From contig NZ_JAHNZO010000010.1 in NCBI RefSeq assembly GCF_018998565.1, forward strand, positions 62,001 through 126,000: DNA of 64,000 bases, given 5' to 3'. Below the pieces are notes generated by a model. That model was not told the DNA's origin, ran no database searches, and saw nothing but the letters and a program-made list of their open reading frames with translations. A program made the position numbers and the translations under genes. Shown one piece after another: positions 25,680-33,692 of this stretch (position 1 is its first letter; each line of letters begins with the position of its first letter). The DNA comes from Paenibacillus oleatilyticus. Its GTDB lineage: Bacteria; Bacillota; Bacilli; Paenibacillales; NBRC-103111.

Positions 25680-25720
25680 GTCGGAATTCTGTTTTAGACA
25701 GGAATTCCGGCTTTTTTTTG
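25680..25720 (+). terminator. Terminator after siderophore-binding gene
   Basis: GGAATTC-TGT and ACA-GGAATTCC pair around a short loop, followed by CTTTTTTTTG. Confidence 0.85.
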
Positions 25721-25759
25721 CATTGGAGGGAGGCTTTTCGTAAGCGGCTCATACGGTGG

Positions 25760-25807
25760 TTGACAAAGCAGACGGGGGTGTATATCATTTTGCTAAGTGA
25801 TCACTTA
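25760..25807 (+). promoter_or_regulatory. TetR promoter with palindromic operator
   Basis: TTGACA (25760-25765), 17 bases, TATCAT (25783-25788) form a good promoter. TAAGTGATCACTTA (25794-25807), a perfect palindrome, covers the start of transcription and is a likely autoregulatory TetR site. Confidence 0.75.
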
Positions 25808-25845
25808 ACGAATGTGGATTCCATTGCGCAAAAGGATGAGTTCCG

Positions 25846-26436
25846 ATGAAAACTAGAACAAGCCGCCAGCAGCAGGCGTTGGAAACGAAAAGCAAGCTGA
25901 TCGATGCCGCTCTCCGGACGTTTTCCCGCAAAGGCTTCAGCGAAAGCACGACCAAAGATATTGCCAAGGAAGCGGGAGTTACGGACGGCCTGATCTATCA
26001 CTATTTTCAGTCCAAGGAAGATTTGCTGTGGGCCATATTGGACAAATACACCCTCCTGCATTCCATCCGGCAAGCGCTGGCGGCCATGGACAAGCAAGCT
26101 TCGCTAGAGCACAATTTGACGGCGTATTTTCAAGCCTTGTTCCGCAATTTGCGCGAGCAGCTGGACTTGGTCGTGATGTGCTTCGGCGAGGCCCAGCGCA
26201 ATCCCGAGATTCGCGCCCAAGTGGAGGACATTATACGGGAAGGCGTCGAGCTGCTGTACGCGTTTGTTGCGCCGCAGGTTCATTTGGACCGGCAGGAGCT
26301 GCTGGTCGCGATCCGCAATGTGCAGACGTCGATGGTTTTTTATTTCTTAATGACCGCCCGGTTCGCTGATGATGACACGCAGAGTACGGAGTATATCCGG
26401 ATCTCGGTCAAGCAGTTTTTGAACATCGTCGCCTAA
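25846..26436 (+). CDS. TetR/AcrR family transcriptional regulator
   Basis: This 196-residue protein has an N-terminal TetR helix-turn-helix (LIDAALRTFSRKGFSESTTK, then DIAKEAGVTDGLIYHYFQSKE) and a helical ligand-binding domain with no specific match. It probably represses itself and the monooxygenase gene that follows 61 bases downstream, by binding the palindrome at 25794-25807; related half-sites (ACTTAA) recur in the gap before the monooxygenase. Its ligand is likely the monooxygenase substrate. AAAGGA precedes the ATG at nine bases. Confidence 0.9.
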   Translation: MKTRTSRQQQALETKSKLIDAALRTFSRKGFSESTTKDIAKEAGVTDGLIYHYFQSKEDLLWAILDKYTLLHSIRQALAAMDKQASLEHNLTAYFQALFRNLREQLDLVVMCFGEAQRNPEIRAQVEDIIREGVELLYAFVAPQVHLDRQELLVAIRNVQTSMVFYFLMTARFADDDTQSTEYIRISVKQFLNIVA

Positions 26437-26497
26437 ATTTTTTTTAGCCATTTCATTAACTAATTACTTAATAAACGAAAATGGAGGTTGGTTTGCT

Positions 26498-27727
26498 ATG
26501 AAAATAATCGACGTAGACGTCGCGGTCGTCGGAGCCGGACCCGGAGGGTGCATGCTCAGTTATTTGCTTGCGCGGAGCGGTGTGAGAACGGCGCTGCTGG
26601 AACGGCATAACCGTTTGGACCGCGAATTCCGGGGCTATTTTTTTCAACCGTCCGTCGTTAAGCTGTTCGATCAGATCGGTGCGCTGGAAGACATCTTACA
26701 TATTCCGCATCAGCATGTGCCCAAATTTACGTTTGTTGACCATGGCAAGACGTTGTTCGAGGTTCGCTTCGACGAGCTGGAGCCGCCTTACAATTACGGC
26801 CTGAACATTCCGCAGCCTCCGCTGCTTGAGTTTTTCATCGGGCAGGCTGCTCGTTACTCTAACTTTACGTACTTCGGAGGGACGGCGGTGACGGACCTGA
26901 TCGAAGAAGATGGCGCGGTGCACGGCTTGATCGCCAAAAACCACGAGGGCGAGGAATTGGAAATGCGCTGCCGGCTTCTTGCCGGAGCTGACGGACGCCA
27001 CTCCACGATTCGCAAGCTGGCGGGCCTAGACCAGACGATGGGGGAGTTCGAGTTCGACTTCGTATGGTTCGATATGCCCAAAGTCCCGGGCAAAGATTAC
27101 CCGCTGCAAATCCAGATTGAAGATGAAGGCATGCTGATCTATATTCCAAAAGGCGAGGATCAAGTACAGGTCGGCTGGGTGATTCCGAAAAAGACATATC
27201 CGGAGCTCGTGAAAAAAGGAATCGAAGGTTTCGTCCGTACCTTAATTGCCGTCGAGCCGGATCTGCAGAACGTGCTTCCTTGCCATCTCAGGAGCTTTAA
27301 GCAATGTTCGGTGTTGGACATACAGGTTGGCATGACCGATACATGGGTGAAGGACGGCTTGCTTCTGCTCGGCGATGCGGCGCATATCGCTTCACCGTTT
27401 TCCGGGCAGGGCAACAGCCTGGCCATTCAGGACGCGGTCGTCGCGCACGATACGGTGATGAAGGCGTTGGAATCCGGAGGCCACGGCATTGTGCCTGCCG
27501 AGCTTCTGAAAAGGTACGAGCTTTACCGCAAGCCGGCGGTAGCTGAAATTCAGAGCATGCAAGCGATGCAGGCTCGCTTGATCGCCATGAAGTCCCCGGG
27601 GCTGCTCAGACTGCGGCGCATGCTCGCGCCGGTGATGCGCCGGACACCGCTTTTTCATCAGATGAGGAATAAGATTGCTCTAGGCGTTCAGCAGGTGGAC
27701 GTGAACACCTCATATTTTACGAAGTAA
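26498..27727 (+). CDS. FAD-dependent aromatic-type monooxygenase
   Basis: This 409-residue flavoprotein belongs to the p-hydroxybenzoate hydroxylase fold group (FAD_binding_3). It has the FAD motif VVGAGPGGCML at residues 9-19, the middle DG motif (GADGRHSTIRKLAG) that helps bind FAD and NAD(P)H, and the second FAD motif GDAAHIASPFSGQGNSLA near residue 290. These enzymes hydroxylate aromatic compounds or inactivate antibiotics such as tetracyclines and rifamycins. The pairing with a TetR regulator suggests inducible detoxification, but the substrate is not visible. GGAGG lies ten bases before the ATG. Confidence 0.88.
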   Translation: MKIIDVDVAVVGAGPGGCMLSYLLARSGVRTALLERHNRLDREFRGYFFQPSVVKLFDQIGALEDILHIPHQHVPKFTFVDHGKTLFEVRFDELEPPYNYGLNIPQPPLLEFFIGQAARYSNFTYFGGTAVTDLIEEDGAVHGLIAKNHEGEELEMRCRLLAGADGRHSTIRKLAGLDQTMGEFEFDFVWFDMPKVPGKDYPLQIQIEDEGMLIYIPKGEDQVQVGWVIPKKTYPELVKKGIEGFVRTLIAVEPDLQNVLPCHLRSFKQCSVLDIQVGMTDTWVKDGLLLLGDAAHIASPFSGQGNSLAIQDAVVAHDTVMKALESGGHGIVPAELLKRYELYRKPAVAEIQSMQAMQARLIAMKSPGLLRLRRMLAPVMRRTPLFHQMRNKIALGVQQVDVNTSYFTK

Positions 27728-27856
27728 ATTCGTTGATACCGGGCTTGAACCTCAGATTCGGGAATTCGGCGCCGGAAGAAGCCAACACGCCGGATTCTTA
27801 CGACGCGAATCCCAAGCGACAATGTTAAGTTGCCGCAGATCTATGCGATGGATCGC

Positions 27857-28774
27857 TTATACGACAACCGCGTTTGCAAAATGCGAGTGTTCGTATGCGT
27901 AATAGCCGTCTGTGCGTCCTTGAAAGTAGTGTCCTTGGATGTGGACTGGGCTCCAATGCTCTTGAAGACGCAAGCGGATGTCCAGCAGTTCGTCCGGGAG
28001 AGCGGACGGATCAAGACCCGTTAGCATAGGCTCGCCTGCACTTCGCAGCATCTCCTGCATCAGCTTTACGCGCTTGGCCGTCCGTTCGGCGTCGAAGGCG
28101 TTCGTATCCCAGTAATCGAATATGACCGAGCTGCCCGCCGGGCAGAGGCTGGCGATCGAATGCAGTGTGGAGAATACCGCTTCCCGGGGCAAGTAATGGA
28201 TGACACCCAGCCAACTAAAGAAACTTAATGACTGCGTATCGAATGACGATCTGGCTAGTGCCGTCTCCAAATTCTCCTTCGTAAAATCCACCGGCACAAA
28301 GTGGAGGTTGGACGGGAGCTCCCATCCCAATTCCGTAAGCCTGCGGCGTTTAAACGCTTGCGTAGCAGGATGGTCGATTTCGAACACTTGGATATCCTTT
28401 AACGTCTCCGGATGCCTGAACGCAAACGTATCCATTCCGGCTCCGAGAATCAAATACTGCTTAGTCCCTTGCCTGATAGCGCTCTCAAGACGATCCTCCG
28501 CATACCGTGCCCGGCTGAGAAAGAGCGAGGTCGGAAAATAGCTTTGCAGCATGCATGCCACTGCCGCCGTCCGGTCTTCGCAAGCGGCAGCGCGTTCAGG
28601 ATCGACGAGCTGAAGCGTCGTCACCATAGTCTGTTCGAATGCGGCGCGTTCCTCTTCCTTCAGCAAATGATGGGCCAGAAAATCATTGAAAATTTTTGGC
28701 GTTTCGTGAACGGCATGGTAACCCCGCAGATATGCGCTCATCAGGGCGGAGCGTTTGACTTTTGAATCTTCCAC
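27857..28774 (-). CDS. LCM-family class I SAM methyltransferase
   Basis: This protein of about 305 residues belongs to the leucine carboxyl methyltransferase-like (PPM1) family of SAM methyltransferases. The SAM loop is QYLILGAGMDTFAFR, followed by VFEIDHP, where the acidic residue should hold the ribose, and LSFFSWLGVIHYLPREAV, a hallmark block of the family. Bacterial members are often linked to secondary metabolites but most have no known substrate. The GTG at 28774 was preferred because AAAGGAGG lies six bases before it; an ATG two codons earlier touches the binding site. The gene faces the monooxygenase gene tail to tail. Confidence 0.82.
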   Translation of the reverse strand: MEDSKVKRSALMSAYLRGYHAVHETPKIFNDFLAHHLLKEEERAAFEQTMVTTLQLVDPERAAACEDRTAAVACMLQSYFPTSLFLSRARYAEDRLESAIRQGTKQYLILGAGMDTFAFRHPETLKDIQVFEIDHPATQAFKRRRLTELGWELPSNLHFVPVDFTKENLETALARSSFDTQSLSFFSWLGVIHYLPREAVFSTLHSIASLCPAGSSVIFDYWDTNAFDAERTAKRVKLMQEMLRSAGEPMLTGLDPSALPDELLDIRLRLQEHWSPVHIQGHYFQGRTDGYYAYEHSHFANAVVV

Positions 28775-28857
28775 TGTCATCCTCCTTTACCAACAACCTA
28801 ATTAAAATGAGATTATTTAACAATTATAACCCATTTTCAGCAGCAGGGATATATTTT

Positions 28858-28903
28858 TTGACAACTCGGAGCCGTTTCGTTTAAAGTAGGTAGTATACTA
28901 ACT
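28858..28903 (+). promoter_or_regulatory. Promoter and operator-like palindrome for trmB-azlCD
   Basis: TTGACA (28858-28863) is followed after 17 bases by TTAAAG, and then by AGGTAGTATACTAACT (28888-28903), a 16-base palindrome with one mismatch pair. It may be the binding site of the TrmB protein. Confidence 0.5.
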
Positions 28904-28925
28904 ACTATGAATCGGAGGGTGATCT

Positions 28926-29750
28926 ATGGAAGACGTGTTCAAGGAACTGCAAAAGCTCGGCTTTTCGCCATACGAGTGCAAGGCGTACGTCGGCCTGCTG
29001 AAATCGCATCCCGTCACCGGCTACGAAATCAGCAAGCGTTCGGGCGTGCCCCGATCGATGATTTACGAGGTACTCGGGAAACTGATGGACAAAGGCGCGG
29101 TTCATCTTGTCCCATCCGAGCCGGTAAAATATGCTCCGGTGCCGGCAGACGAATGGATCGGCCGGTTGCGGAAGCAATTCGACCAGTCCTTTGCGTATTT
29201 GGAGAAATCGTTGATGATGCTTCAGCAGGAGCGGGAAATGGACGTCATCTGGCATATCCGCAGCGACGAATCGGTCATGAACGAAATCGCGGATCTGATC
29301 GGCAGAGCGGAGAAGGAGCTGTGGCTTTCCGTCTGGGAGCCGCAGGTTCCCGAGGTCAAGGCATCGGTGGAGCGTCATCTCCGGAGGGGCGTTCCTGTTT
29401 TTTCCGTTCTGTTCGGAGCGCCGGAGACGCAGATCGGGACGACGTTTCACCATGACTACATGACGCCGGAAGTGGTGAAAGAGCGGACCGGGGGCTATTT
29501 GACGATTGCCGCCCGGGACGGCGAAGAGGTGCTGATCGCCAACTTTTCGGGCGAATCGACCACTTGGGCAGTCAAGACGCACGACCCGGCTCTCGTGCTG
29601 GTAGCGACAGAATATGTCCGACACGACATCATGATCGAAGAAATCACGGCCCAATTCGGCCCGGAGAAGCTGGATGCGCTGTGGCGGAATAACCCGGCCC
29701 TGACTCATGTCGTGACCGGAAAACGGATCGACGGGCGGGAGGGACCATGA
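28926..29750 (+). CDS. TrmB family transcriptional regulator
   Basis: This 274-residue protein starts with a TrmB winged helix: ELQKLGFSPYECKAYVGLL, then GYEISKRSGVPRSMIYEVLG as recognition part, and a wing around GAVHLVPSEPVKYAPV. A coiled-coil linker (RKQFDQSFAYLEKSLMMLQQ) leads to a C-terminal domain resembling the phospholipase D-like effector fold of TrmB proteins. In archaea and firmicutes these respond to sugars or metabolites. Here its stop overlaps the azlC start by four bases, so it probably controls the amino-acid exporter. This replaces the Lrp-like AzlB usual in Bacillus. Confidence 0.87.
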   Translation: MEDVFKELQKLGFSPYECKAYVGLLKSHPVTGYEISKRSGVPRSMIYEVLGKLMDKGAVHLVPSEPVKYAPVPADEWIGRLRKQFDQSFAYLEKSLMMLQQEREMDVIWHIRSDESVMNEIADLIGRAEKELWLSVWEPQVPEVKASVERHLRRGVPVFSVLFGAPETQIGTTFHHDYMTPEVVKERTGGYLTIAARDGEEVLIANFSGESTTWAVKTHDPALVLVATEYVRHDIMIEEITAQFGPEKLDALWRNNPALTHVVTGKRIDGREGP

Positions 29751-30481
29751 GCGAGAAACCTATTCATGCGGCTTACCCGGGGAGTACCGGAAACGAGGAA
29801 AGCTTTCTTCAAGGCGTGAAGGACTGCCTGCCTACGGTGCTTGGCTACTTGAGCATCGGCTTCGCGGCCGGCGTCGTGGAGAAAACGGCAGGGATGTCCC
29901 TTGCCGAAATTGCGCTGATGTCCTTGCTGCTGTATGCCGGTTCGGCGCAGTTTATCGCGGCCGGCATGATGGCGGCTGGAAGCCCTGCCACGGCTATTAT
30001 TTTTACCGTCTTTTTCGTCAATCTGCGCCATCTCCTCATGAGCGCTGCGCTGGCGCCTTATTTTCGGCATCTGCCGGCATGGAGGAATGCGGGGATCGGC
30101 TCCTTGTTAACCGACGAGACGTTCGGCGTTGCCGCTTCCCGATTAACGGGCAAGTCCAAGGGCAGCGAGAAGTGGATGTTCGGCTTAAATGTAACTGCTT
30201 ACCTCAACTGGCTTGTCGCCAACGTGGCCGGGGGCATTTTCGGTCAATGGATCCCCGAACCGGAAAAATTCGGACTGGACTACGCTTTGCCGGCCATGTT
30301 CATCGGGCTGTTCATGCTTCAACTGATGGAGCGGTCGAAGCCTGGCGTAGATCTCCTCGTTGCATTTAGCGCCGTGGTGACGGCCATTGCCGGAAGTGTT
30401 TTTATATCCGAAAGCGCAGGCGTGCTGATCGCGATCTTGTTCGCCGCAAGTATAGGAGTGTGGATTGAAAAATGGAAATAA
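29747..30481 (+). CDS. azlC: AzlC family branched-chain amino acid exporter, large subunit
   Basis: This 244-residue membrane protein is AzlC-like, with about six hydrophobic segments. The family blocks are LGYLSIGFAAGVVEKTAG, LLLYAGSAQFIAAGMM and VNLRHLLMSAALAPYF. With AzlD it exports branched-chain amino acids or their analogues across the cytoplasmic membrane. Its start overlaps the trmB stop and its end overlaps the azlD start by ten bases, so the three genes are one translationally coupled operon. Confidence 0.92.
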   Translation: MSEKPIHAAYPGSTGNEESFLQGVKDCLPTVLGYLSIGFAAGVVEKTAGMSLAEIALMSLLLYAGSAQFIAAGMMAAGSPATAIIFTVFFVNLRHLLMSAALAPYFRHLPAWRNAGIGSLLTDETFGVAASRLTGKSKGSEKWMFGLNVTAYLNWLVANVAGGIFGQWIPEPEKFGLDYALPAMFIGLFMLQLMERSKPGVDLLVAFSAVVTAIAGSVFISESAGVLIAILFAASIGVWIEKWK

Positions 30482-30810
30482 GGCCGAGCTTTCTATGGAT
30501 GCTTCTGGGAGCATCGCTCGTGACGCTGCTCCCGAGAATTTTGCCGCTTATCGTACTAAGCCGCATCCGTTTGCCGGATTGGGGGCTTCGCTGGCTCGGA
30601 CATATCCCGATTGCCGTCATGTCCGCTTTGCTGGCGCAAGAGCTGCTCGTTTCGAAAGGCGCTTTCTCGCCGCAGCCCGTCGCTCTGCTGGCTGCCGTTC
30701 CTGCCTTTGCCGTAGCTTATTTTACGCGGAGCTTGTTGGGCACGGTTGTGACGGGCATTGCGGCGACGATGCTGTTCCGTTACCTTTCATCGCTGCTTGC
30801 CATATCATGA
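30472..30810 (+). CDS. azlD: AzlD domain protein, small exporter subunit
   Basis: This 112-residue protein with three to four membrane helices is the AzlD partner of AzlC; the blocks LLGASLVTLLPRILPLIVLS and WLGHIPIAVMSALLAQELLV are typical. The two subunits act together in efflux of branched-chain amino acids such as leucine or its toxic analogues. It begins ten bases before the azlC stop codon, a common arrangement for this pair. Confidence 0.9.
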   Translation: MEIRPSFLWMLLGASLVTLLPRILPLIVLSRIRLPDWGLRWLGHIPIAVMSALLAQELLVSKGAFSPQPVALLAAVPAFAVAYFTRSLLGTVVTGIAATMLFRYLSSLLAIS

Positions 30811-30835
30811 AAAGAGGGGATAGGGAGTTCTGCGG

Positions 30836-30946
30836 ATGATTCTTGTCTGCCCTGCACGGCGAGAAGCGGGACGGCCGGCCATCGACATCGAGCAGATCCG
30901 GGCGATGTGTCAGGAAGGGCTGGAGCGGCTTCGCTACATGGATTAA
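30836..30946 (+). CDS. Small hypothetical protein or gene remnant, 36 residues
   Basis: A frame of 36 codons follows azlD, with GGGAG eight bases before its ATG. The product (MILVCPARRE... ending RLRYMD) has an amphipathic helical second half and could be the preserved end of a larger lost protein. I do not recognise it. It ends 24 bases from the converging methyltransferase gene. Confidence 0.3.
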   Translation: MILVCPARREAGRPAIDIEQIRAMCQEGLERLRYMD

Positions 30947-30970
30947 ATGGCGCAGACCAGGCATTCGACG

Positions 30971-31939
30971 CTAGGATTGAGGCTTCCGCAAGGTGGTCAT
31001 CGAGAAGCCGCAGCCTTGCAGCAGCGTATCGATAAACCGGTTTAAAGCGGGATTGCCCGTATCCGCAACGCGGGATTGCGTGAGCTCGTTGCCGTAGATT
31101 TGCAGCAATTGGTCGGTTAAGTATTGGTTGAACCAACCCATGACAAGGTCTGCTGCGATGCGGCTCGTCGGATTGTCGATGTCGGCGAACGCCGAGCAGA
31201 ATTCCTCCCCCCAGAACCGGCTATTGAGAATATTGCCGATGTTGAGAAGAGGGCGGATCGGAAAAGGGAATGCCTGAACGATGTCGAAGTGCTTGGAAAA
31301 CCGGTCGAGGATATCTTCCAACGTTTCGACGCCGATATGTCCTTCCATGTACACGTATTTGCGCACGATATCGTCATGGTTTTTGGGGTTGCAGTTCAGA
31401 TAGTCGATAAACCCCGACTCAATCCCGTGGAAGCCGTATCCGCCGGGCTTCGTAATGCGGCTTAGTTCCGCAATCATTTGATCCTTGCTCCGGAACTCCA
31501 CATGACCCAAGAAGTCCATCGTATAGATGAAATCGAACTCGTTATCGGCATACGGCAGCCCTTGCACGACATCGTACGTCACAGCATGGTCGAAGCCGTT
31601 CTGCTTGGCGATTTCAATGCAGCTTGAGCTCATATCGACGCCGAACAATTCAATTTCCGGGAAAAAATGCTTCAGTCTCGCGCCAAAGGTTCCAGAGCCG
31701 CATCCAACTTCGAGCACCTTGACCGAGTGGTTGCCGGTATCGGTCAAGCAGCGGCGCAGCGCTTCATGCAGGTAGTGGGCTTTTTGGTAGACAAGCGTAT
31801 TCCGCGTTACCCGACTCTCGTTCGCTACGACACCCACTACATTGCCATATGCGTATCTTTCCTGATAATAAGCGGCAGGGTCGATGTCGAAAAGGGCGTA
31901 GGTAATATCGTCCTTCGTAAAAGGAGATTTTTCGCTCAA
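30971..31939 (-). CDS. Class I SAM-dependent methyltransferase
   Basis: This 322-residue protein contains a Rossmann-type methyltransferase domain (residues about 60-200): motif I VLEVGCGSGTFGARL, the acidic ribose binder LFGVDMSS, and the post-motifs LPYADNEFDFIYTMDFLGHV and ITKPGGYGFHGIE. The N-terminal (YYQERYAYG) and C-terminal 120 residues are specific to this protein and may hold the substrate. Substrate unknown. The start is a TTG eight bases after GAGGAGG; no in-frame ATG lies near. Transcribed away from the marR gene, so the 170-base gap holds divergent promoters. Confidence 0.83.
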   Translation of the reverse strand: MSEKSPFTKDDITYALFDIDPAAYYQERYAYGNVVGVVANESRVTRNTLVYQKAHYLHEALRRCLTDTGNHSVKVLEVGCGSGTFGARLKHFFPEIELFGVDMSSSCIEIAKQNGFDHAVTYDVVQGLPYADNEFDFIYTMDFLGHVEFRSKDQMIAELSRITKPGGYGFHGIESGFIDYLNCNPKNHDDIVRKYVYMEGHIGVETLEDILDRFSKHFDIVQAFPFPIRPLLNIGNILNSRFWGEEFCSAFADIDNPTSRIAADLVMGWFNQYLTDQLLQIYGNELTQSRVADTGNPALNRFIDTLLQGCGFSMTTLRKPQS

Positions 31940-32085
31940 CGTGCATTCCTCCTCGGATCGTGCGCAACCCGCGCAGTTGTTGCATAAACCACTATATTCT
32001 ACGACCTCATGCGGCGAAACCTCAAAGACGACTTCTTGCGAAATTTGACATTCGGCCAGGAAACCGAGTAAACTAACGTTGAAGT

Positions 32086-32098
32086 AAACTTAATAGTT
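32086..32098. promoter_or_regulatory. MarR operator-like repeat over the marR ribosome binding site
   Basis: CTTAATAGTTAAG is a palindrome with a three-base centre, just before the marR start. A related sequence, CTTATTGTTAAG (32573-32584), lies inside the promoter of the serine hydrolase gene. Confidence 0.5.
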
Positions 32099-32110
32099 AA
32101 GGTGATTAAG

Positions 32111-32563
32111 ATGAATGAAGAGCTGATCCGTTACGTGAAAGAGATCAACAAAGCCGAATACGACACCAATGTGATGCTAACGCTGGAATATGCTGCGCTG
32201 GTCGATGAGACGATTACGGATAAGCAGCTCATTGTGCTTGGTATGGTTCATGAGCACGGCCGGCTCAATACGGGCGAGATCGCCGATAAAATGGGAATTA
32301 CGCCGAGCGCCGTCAGCCAGTTTCTCGGCAAGCTGGAAAAAGCGGGGTACATCAAGCGGTCGATCAATACGAGCAACCGCAGGGAGATCATTGTTGAGCT
32401 GGATCGGCGGGGCACCGAGTATATGGCCCGAAACGAGCAGATCGAGCGTTCCATTATTGAGCGTTATTATTCGAAGCTGGGGATGGACGATATTTTGACT
32501 TTGAGAAACATTGTTTTGAAGCTGAAAGCGATTGTTGAAGAGGAGCAGGCGAAAGGAAACTAA
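32111..32563 (+). CDS. MarR family transcriptional regulator
   Basis: This 150-residue protein has the MarR winged helix: LIVLGMVHEHGRLNTGEIAD, the recognition helix TPSAVSQFLGKLEKAGYIKR, and the wing NRREIIVELDRRG. MarR dimers usually repress drug or stress genes and their own gene. ACTTA/TTAAG palindromes overlap its start and the promoter of the next gene, so it probably controls both. The ATG at 32111 was chosen for the AAGGTG six bases before it; a GTG three codons earlier lacks a site. Confidence 0.9.
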   Translation: MNEELIRYVKEINKAEYDTNVMLTLEYAALVDETITDKQLIVLGMVHEHGRLNTGEIADKMGITPSAVSQFLGKLEKAGYIKRSINTSNRREIIVELDRRGTEYMARNEQIERSIIERYYSKLGMDDILTLRNIVLKLKAIVEEEQAKGN

Positions 32564-32568
32564 TTTTT

Positions 32569-32597
32569 TTGACTTATTGTTAAGTTTGCTAAAATAT
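32569..32597 (+). promoter_or_regulatory. Promoter of the serine hydrolase gene with MarR-like operator
   Basis: TTGACT (32569-32574) is followed by TAAAAT or AAATAT at 15-17 bases. CTTATTGTTAAG overlaps the -35 element and spacer. Confidence 0.5.
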
Positions 32598-32653
32598 TAA
32601 TTGAAATTAATTATTGATAACGAAATCGGCACCAAGAGAGGAGATCAACTCGA

Positions 32654-33687
32654 ATGAGCGTGAATCGTACGATGAATATTGAACAAGCTGTCGAGCGTAT
32701 CGTTCAGCCTTATGTCAGCAAAAGGAAGCATGCGGTGCTGTCGGTCGGCATCTTGCGCGGAGGGGAGAGGGTTTGTTCGGGTTCGGGGATTTGCGGTCGT
32801 TCGGAGCGGTGTCCTGCGATCACCTTATATACGAAATCGGTTCGATCACGAAAGTTTTTACCACCTCGCTGCTCGCGCTGTTGATCGCCGAAGGGGCGCT
32901 CCGCCCGGATGATTTGCTCGGGAAGTTCGAGCCATCGCTTCCCGGCAATCATCCGGTGACGCTGGCCCATCTGGCCACGCATACGTCGGGGCTGCCGGGC
33001 TATCCGGTCTTCAAAGCTTGGCGCAACCGTTTCGATAAATCGCAGCATCGCGATCCATACTGCCACTTTACGCTGCAGGATGCTCTTTCCTATCTGCAAA
33101 ACGTACCTCCGGGCAAAGTGGGGCGAAAATTTCGCTATTCAAACGAGGGAACGGGGATACTCGGCAGGATTCTTGCGGGATGGCTTGGAACGGACTACGA
33201 GACGGCCATCGCCAGACGTCTATGTGTGCCGCTTCATTTACCGGATACCGGCATCACGCTGACTTTGGAGCAGCAGGCGAGAATGGTTCCGGGCTATGCG
33301 GGGAAAGACGTGCAGCGGCCCGAGACGCTGCTGCGCGATTATGCGGGAGCGGGAGCGCTTCGCTCAACGCTCAACGATCAACTGACGTTCCTGTCCGCCC
33401 ATTTGGGCGACCATCCCAACGATGAGCTGTGTCACGACCTGTTGGTCAGCCAACAGGCCTATGGACGACACAGCAAGACGATCAGCGTCGGTCTGGGATG
33501 GATCATTGACGAGCACGGCAAGTTCGTTTGGCATAACGGATCGACGCACGGCTATTCCAGTTTTATGGGATTTCATCAAGACCGGTCGTCCGGTATCGTC
33601 GTGCTCTCGAATTACCGGTCCGGTCTCTTGAGCGATTCCGTCGACCGGATCGGCCTTGAGTTGCTCGATCTGTTGAACAACCCATAG
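32654..33687 (+). pseudogene. Beta-lactamase-family serine hydrolase, frameshifted near residue 40
   Basis: The first 40 codons (MSVNRTMNIEQAVERIV...LSVGILRGGERVC) are the usual N-terminus of class C beta-lactamase-like hydrolases, and the fold resumes in another frame with GFGDLRSFGAV, EIGSITKVFTT (active-site Ser and Lys of SxxK), YSNEG (Tyr of YxN) and WHNGSTHGYSS. One base is missing near 32776 (TTTGTTCGGG would need one more T). The catalytic motifs are all in the second frame. Either the gene is broken, the base is a sequencing error, or translation restarts at the TTG at 32773, which has GGAGG nine bases upstream; the restart product would lack the first strand. Members cleave peptides, esters or beta-lactams. 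Confidence 0.75.
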
Positions 33688-33692
33688 CCCTG

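Noticed and set aside
28861-28872. ACAACTCGGAG shared with promoters A and B of the two-component regulon
   Set aside because: Only 11 bases match, the hexamer repeats are missing, and the site overlaps an ordinary -35 element of trmB; chance is enough.
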